The translations under genes and the position numbers were made by a program. The notes beneath the pieces were generated by a model. That model saw only the letters and a list, made by a program, of their open reading frames with translations. It was not told the DNA's origin and did not search any database. A DNA stretch of 7,852 bases from Altererythrobacter sp. (GTDB taxonomy: Bacteria; Pseudomonadota; Alphaproteobacteria; Sphingomonadales; Sphingomonadaceae): contig JAGXGU010000022.1 in the NCBI GenBank assembly GCA_024636575.1, forward strand, positions 1-7,852, written 5' to 3'. Positions 5,657-7,852 of the stretch are shown piece by piece; within the stretch, counting starts at the first letter, position 1; each line of letters starts with the position of its first letter.

Positions 5657-6622
5657 ATGGCGCTTTCGGCCCCTTTCGACCATCTACGCCTGCCGATTAT
5701 CGGCTCGCCATTGTTCATCATTTCCGGCCCCGAACTGGTAATTGCGCAATGCAAGGCGGGGATTGTCGGATCCTTTCCAGCGCTTAACGCTCGCCCGATT
5801 TCCCAGCTGGATGAATGGCTGCACCAGATCACCGAAGAACTCGCGGCCCATAATCGGGACAACCCCGATCAGCCCGCAGCGCCCTATGCCGTCAACCAGA
5901 TCGTCCACCGCAGCAACAACCGGCTGGAAGAAGACATCGCCATGTGCGGCAAGTGGCAGGTGCCAATGATGATCACCTCGCTCGGCGCGCGCGAAGAAGT
6001 GTTCGATGCTGCGCACAGCTGGGGCGGCATCGTGCTGCATGACGTGATCAACGACAAATTCGCCCACAAGGCGATCGAGAAGGGCGCGGACGGCCTGATC
6101 CCGGTCGCCGCGGGTGCGGGCGGCCATGCCGGTGTCCAATCGCCGTTCGCCCTGATGCAGGAAATCCGCAGCTGGTTCGACGGGCTGGTCGCGCTGTCAG
6201 GATCTATCTCGCACGGTCGTTCGGTGTTGGCTGCGCAGGCGATGGGCGCCGATTTCGCCTATATCGGATCACCGTGGATTGCGACCAAGGAAGCCAATGC
6301 AGACGAAGCCTACAAACAGGAAATCGTAGACAGCAACGCGGCGGATATCGTCTACACCAATCTGTTCACCGGGGTTCACGGCAATTATCTGCGCGGTTCG
6401 ATAGAGAAGGCCGGGATGGACCCTGAAAACCTGCCGACAAGCGATCCCAGTGCAATGAATTTCGGATCTGGCGGCAACAGCAAGGCCAAGGCCTGGAAAG
6501 ACATCTGGGGATCGGGCCAGGGCATTGGCATGGTCGACAAGATTGACAGTGTGGCGGACCGCGTCGACCGGTTGGAGCGCGAGTACAGGCAGGCAATTGT
6601 GGATCTCGCTGCAAAGACCTGA
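5657..6622 (+). CDS. nitronate monooxygenase family FMN enzyme
   Basis: The 321-residue protein has the TIM-barrel pattern of the NMO/2-nitropropane dioxygenase family (PF03060). The N-terminus LRLPIIGSPLFIISGPELV matches the substrate/FMN-facing first strand. The motif GAGGH157AG holds the His associated with catalysis in this family. GSISHGRSVLAAQAMGADFAYIGS is the FMN-phosphate binding region usually written GGIxxGRxxxAALxLGAxxVxxGT. These enzymes oxidise nitronates such as propionate 3-nitronate with O2, probably as detoxification, but related members have other flavin-dependent roles and many are misannotated. A good Shine-Dalgarno (GGAG, 5647-5650) lies 6 bases before the ATG. The gene ends 12 bases before the stop of a convergent gene. 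The C-terminal helix (VADRVDRLEREYRQAI) looks amphipathic. The exact substrate is not determinable. Confidence 0.87.
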   Translation: MALSAPFDHLRLPIIGSPLFIISGPELVIAQCKAGIVGSFPALNARPISQLDEWLHQITEELAAHNRDNPDQPAAPYAVNQIVHRSNNRLEEDIAMCGKWQVPMMITSLGAREEVFDAAHSWGGIVLHDVINDKFAHKAIEKGADGLIPVAAGAGGHAGVQSPFALMQEIRSWFDGLVALSGSISHGRSVLAAQAMGADFAYIGSPWIATKEANADEAYKQEIVDSNAADIVYTNLFTGVHGNYLRGSIEKAGMDPENLPTSDPSAMNFGSGGNSKAKAWKDIWGSGQGIGMVDKIDSVADRVDRLEREYRQAIVDLAAKT

Positions 6623-6645
6623 GGCGTCAGCGGTTCAGCTGCGCC
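6623..6645. terminator. GC-rich hairpin at the convergent gene junction (possible bidirectional terminator)
   Basis: GGCG and CAGC (6623-6626, 6628-6631) pair with GCTG and CGCC (6638-6641, 6642-6645), giving an 8-bp stem with one bulged T (6627) and a 6-base loop. It starts directly after the nitronate monooxygenase stop and covers the stop and last codons of the opposite gene. The following T-tracts are weak: AATTTT begins 11 bases later on the + strand, and TCTTT lies 7 bases beyond the stem on the - strand. The position argues for termination in both directions; the sequence alone makes it only probable. Confidence 0.42.
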
Positions 6646-7420
6646 AGACGCGGACGAATTTTCCGTTGCCCGATGGCTCCAGCCGCATCTGGCTGCCGTC
6701 GGGCGCAATCACCTCTTCGATCTGCATGAGCGGACCGTGCGGCGCCAATTGCTGGACCAGCCTGGCCGCAAGCAAGGCCGCAGTCGGATAATGGCCGACT
6801 GAACCCGGCTCTATCCGCAATTCCTGACCGGTGAAATGAGCCAGGCCTTCGGATTGCAGGCCGCCATCACTCATCTGCTTGAAGGCGGTCAGGGCCTGTG
6901 CCGGGAAAGGGCCGCCATTAACCCAGCTCTTGGCGTTTGCGCAGAAAAAGTCCGCGCCCATCATCATGCCTGCTGGCGGCCAGCAAATCGCGCGGACAGG
7001 CTGGAGTGCAGCTGCGAGCCTGGCGGCCAGCCCCAGCATTACCCGCACAACTGGCAAACTGTTCGTGCCGCCGCTCAAATGCGGCCCCGGTATTACACAA
7101 ACCGCTTCACAGGTAGATTCAAGAAAACCATCGGGCACGTTCATTCTGTGGCTGATGAGAGGAACGCCCATTTGCGCGCCCGGAGCCAATCCGACCAGGT
7201 CGAAAGTCATTCCGCTACTCAGCAGTTCAAGCCATATGGCTGCCTGTTGCCCGTCACCAGCGCCAGCCTGTGCGATATTCGTGTTCTGCAAGGGGTCGAG
7301 ACTAATCGAAGTGTGGCCCAATTTGTCCACAAGTTTGCAAATGGATTGCGCATCAGGACGTCCACCACCTTCGAAAAGAAGCAGAACGCCGCCCTTACGA
7401 TCGATCCGGTCGGTATCCAT
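6635..7420 (-). CDS. protein of unknown function, C-terminal half DUF4261-like
   Basis: This 261-residue protein has no signal peptide or membrane segment that I can see. Residues 143-180 (RAICWPPAGMMMGADFF onward) and 187-250 (GLQSEGLAHFTGQELRIEP, then a helix LLAARLVQQLAPHGPL and a final strand pair near MRLEPS) resemble the DUF4261 arrangement as I remember it: a helix-containing block followed by an xGLxxFGxxEIEI-type strand and a long helix. The N-terminal half carries the strand GGVLLLFEGGG (10-20), which is reminiscent of a ferredoxin-like or Rossmann beginning but without a diagnostic motif. No role is known. The ATG has an upstream in-frame TAG and no clear Shine-Dalgarno sequence (an AGAGGA lies about 20 bases away), so it may be weakly translated. 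It lies 128 bases downstream of a flavodoxin-family gene on the same strand and converges on the nitronate monooxygenase gene. Confidence 0.6.
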   Translation of the reverse strand: MDTDRIDRKGGVLLLFEGGGRPDAQSICKLVDKLGHTSISLDPLQNTNIAQAGAGDGQQAAIWLELLSSGMTFDLVGLAPGAQMGVPLISHRMNVPDGFLESTCEAVCVIPGPHLSGGTNSLPVVRVMLGLAARLAAALQPVRAICWPPAGMMMGADFFCANAKSWVNGGPFPAQALTAFKQMSDGGLQSEGLAHFTGQELRIEPGSVGHYPTAALLAARLVQQLAPHGPLMQIEEVIAPDGSQMRLEPSGNGKFVRVWRS

Positions 7421-7548
7421 ACGACGATCGATGGTCTATAATCCTCTAATGCCAATGCGTTACAGTAACTTGGCCGGATTTATGCGCCGCGTCGAGTCCT
7501 TGAAAAAGTGATTAATCCGTTATGGATGCTTCATTTCAGGACAGTAAT

Positions 7549-7852
7549 TCAGAATAAACCCAGGACCAACCCTTCTGCCAGGCCTGCTCCTGTATCGCGG
7601 CATTCACTCAACTGTTCCTGGCTGAGCGACTTTTCTGCCAGAATTTCCTCGGGAGTTTGGGCATTGCAATTTATGATCAAGGGTTCCGCAACGCGCCGCA
7701 AGCGCCACCCCTTCGCGATCCGGTCGATCTGCCGCTGGGCACCCTCCCCGTCAGATCCAGCGGCGATGGCGGTGGCGTAGGCCCGCCCCTCGATCTGCCC
7801 CAACACCGCATAATAACAGCGATCGAACATTTCCTTCATCATTCCGCTCATG
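7549..7852 (-). CDS. flavodoxin/NAD(P)H-dependent FMN reductase family protein, C-terminal part (partial)
   Basis: The frame runs off the right edge; 100 residues plus the stop are visible. MSGMMKEMFDRCYYAVLGQIEGRAYATAIAAGSDGEGAQRQIDRI follows the order of flavodoxin-fold NAD(P)H-dependent oxidoreductases, where YMSGxxKxFFDR is an FMN-contacting segment and AGNDGxGA lies in the next strand-loop. After this come a helix, the strand AEPLIINCN, and a terminal helix ending GLAEGLVLGLF. The ATG at 7849-7851 is probably internal, because this motif normally sits around residue 80-90 and the N-terminal FMN-phosphate loop is missing here. Such proteins reduce flavin, quinones or nitro compounds in the cytoplasm. 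The gene ends 128 bases before the unknown-function gene on the same strand; no convincing terminator separates them. Confidence 0.75.
   Translation of the reverse strand, partial: MSGMMKEMFDRCYYAVLGQIEGRAYATAIAAGSDGEGAQRQIDRIAKGWRLRRVAEPLIINCNAQTPEEILAEKSLSQEQLSECRDTGAGLAEGLVLGLF

Noticed and set aside
6836..7511. Two + strand open frames (6836-7441 and 6879-7511) opposite the unknown-function gene
   Set aside because: Their translations look irregular and lack any family pattern, while the - strand frame has an ordered alternation of strands and helices and a conserved-looking C-terminus. Some doubt remains because that gene is itself of unknown function.
7500..7530. Possible terminator after the flavodoxin-family gene on the - strand
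   Set aside because: A T-run exists (AAAAA on the + strand at 7503-7507), but the only stem before it is 4 bp (ATCC/GGAT) and is separated from the run by 7 bases.

Overview
The window looks like an ordinary chromosomal piece of an alphaproteobacterium. It is probably a member of the Sphingomonadales close to Erythrobacter, Altererythrobacter or Sphingomonas. That placement is inferred from the high GC content, the protein style, and small palindromes with GCGAA-type loops like those I remember from sphingomonad genomes; no database search was possible.

The left half (1-4424) is branched-chain amino acid biosynthesis on the + strand. It holds the end of ilvB (acetolactate synthase large subunit), ilvN (its small regulatory subunit, overlapping ilvB by one base) and ilvC (ketol-acid reductoisomerase). 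Two unrelated pieces follow: a gene for a small lipoprotein with an I78-type peptidase inhibitor domain, and a short leftover resembling the end of a YceI-type gene. Then comes leuA (2-isopropylmalate synthase, long type). IlvBN and IlvC carry out the first two shared steps toward valine, leucine and isoleucine. LeuA diverts 2-ketoisovalerate to leucine.

The most interesting regulatory element lies directly before leuA. A 16-codon open frame (2614-2664) reads MTMQLDMLLRLIRPWA and packs the unusual leucine codons TTA, CTA and CTA into a small space. A sequence overlapping its end (2652-2661) is perfectly complementary over 10 bases to 2697-2706. This looks like a leucine-sensing leader peptide with an attenuator. 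A second structure, between ilvN and ilvC, is a pair of related palindromes in opposite orientation (730-807), like a REP/BIME element.

The right half holds accessory metabolic genes: a COG3618-type amidohydrolase (4509-5552, probable TTG start) and a nitronate monooxygenase-type FMN enzyme (5657-6622), both on the + strand. Two - strand genes converge on them: a protein of unknown function whose C-terminal half resembles DUF4261 (6635-7420), and the C-terminal part of a flavodoxin/NAD(P)H-dependent FMN reductase-type protein that runs off the right edge. A GC-rich hairpin sits exactly at the convergent junction.

I see no mobile element, CRISPR array, tRNA or rRNA. I also see no convincing new multi-gene system; most of the window is well-known metabolism.
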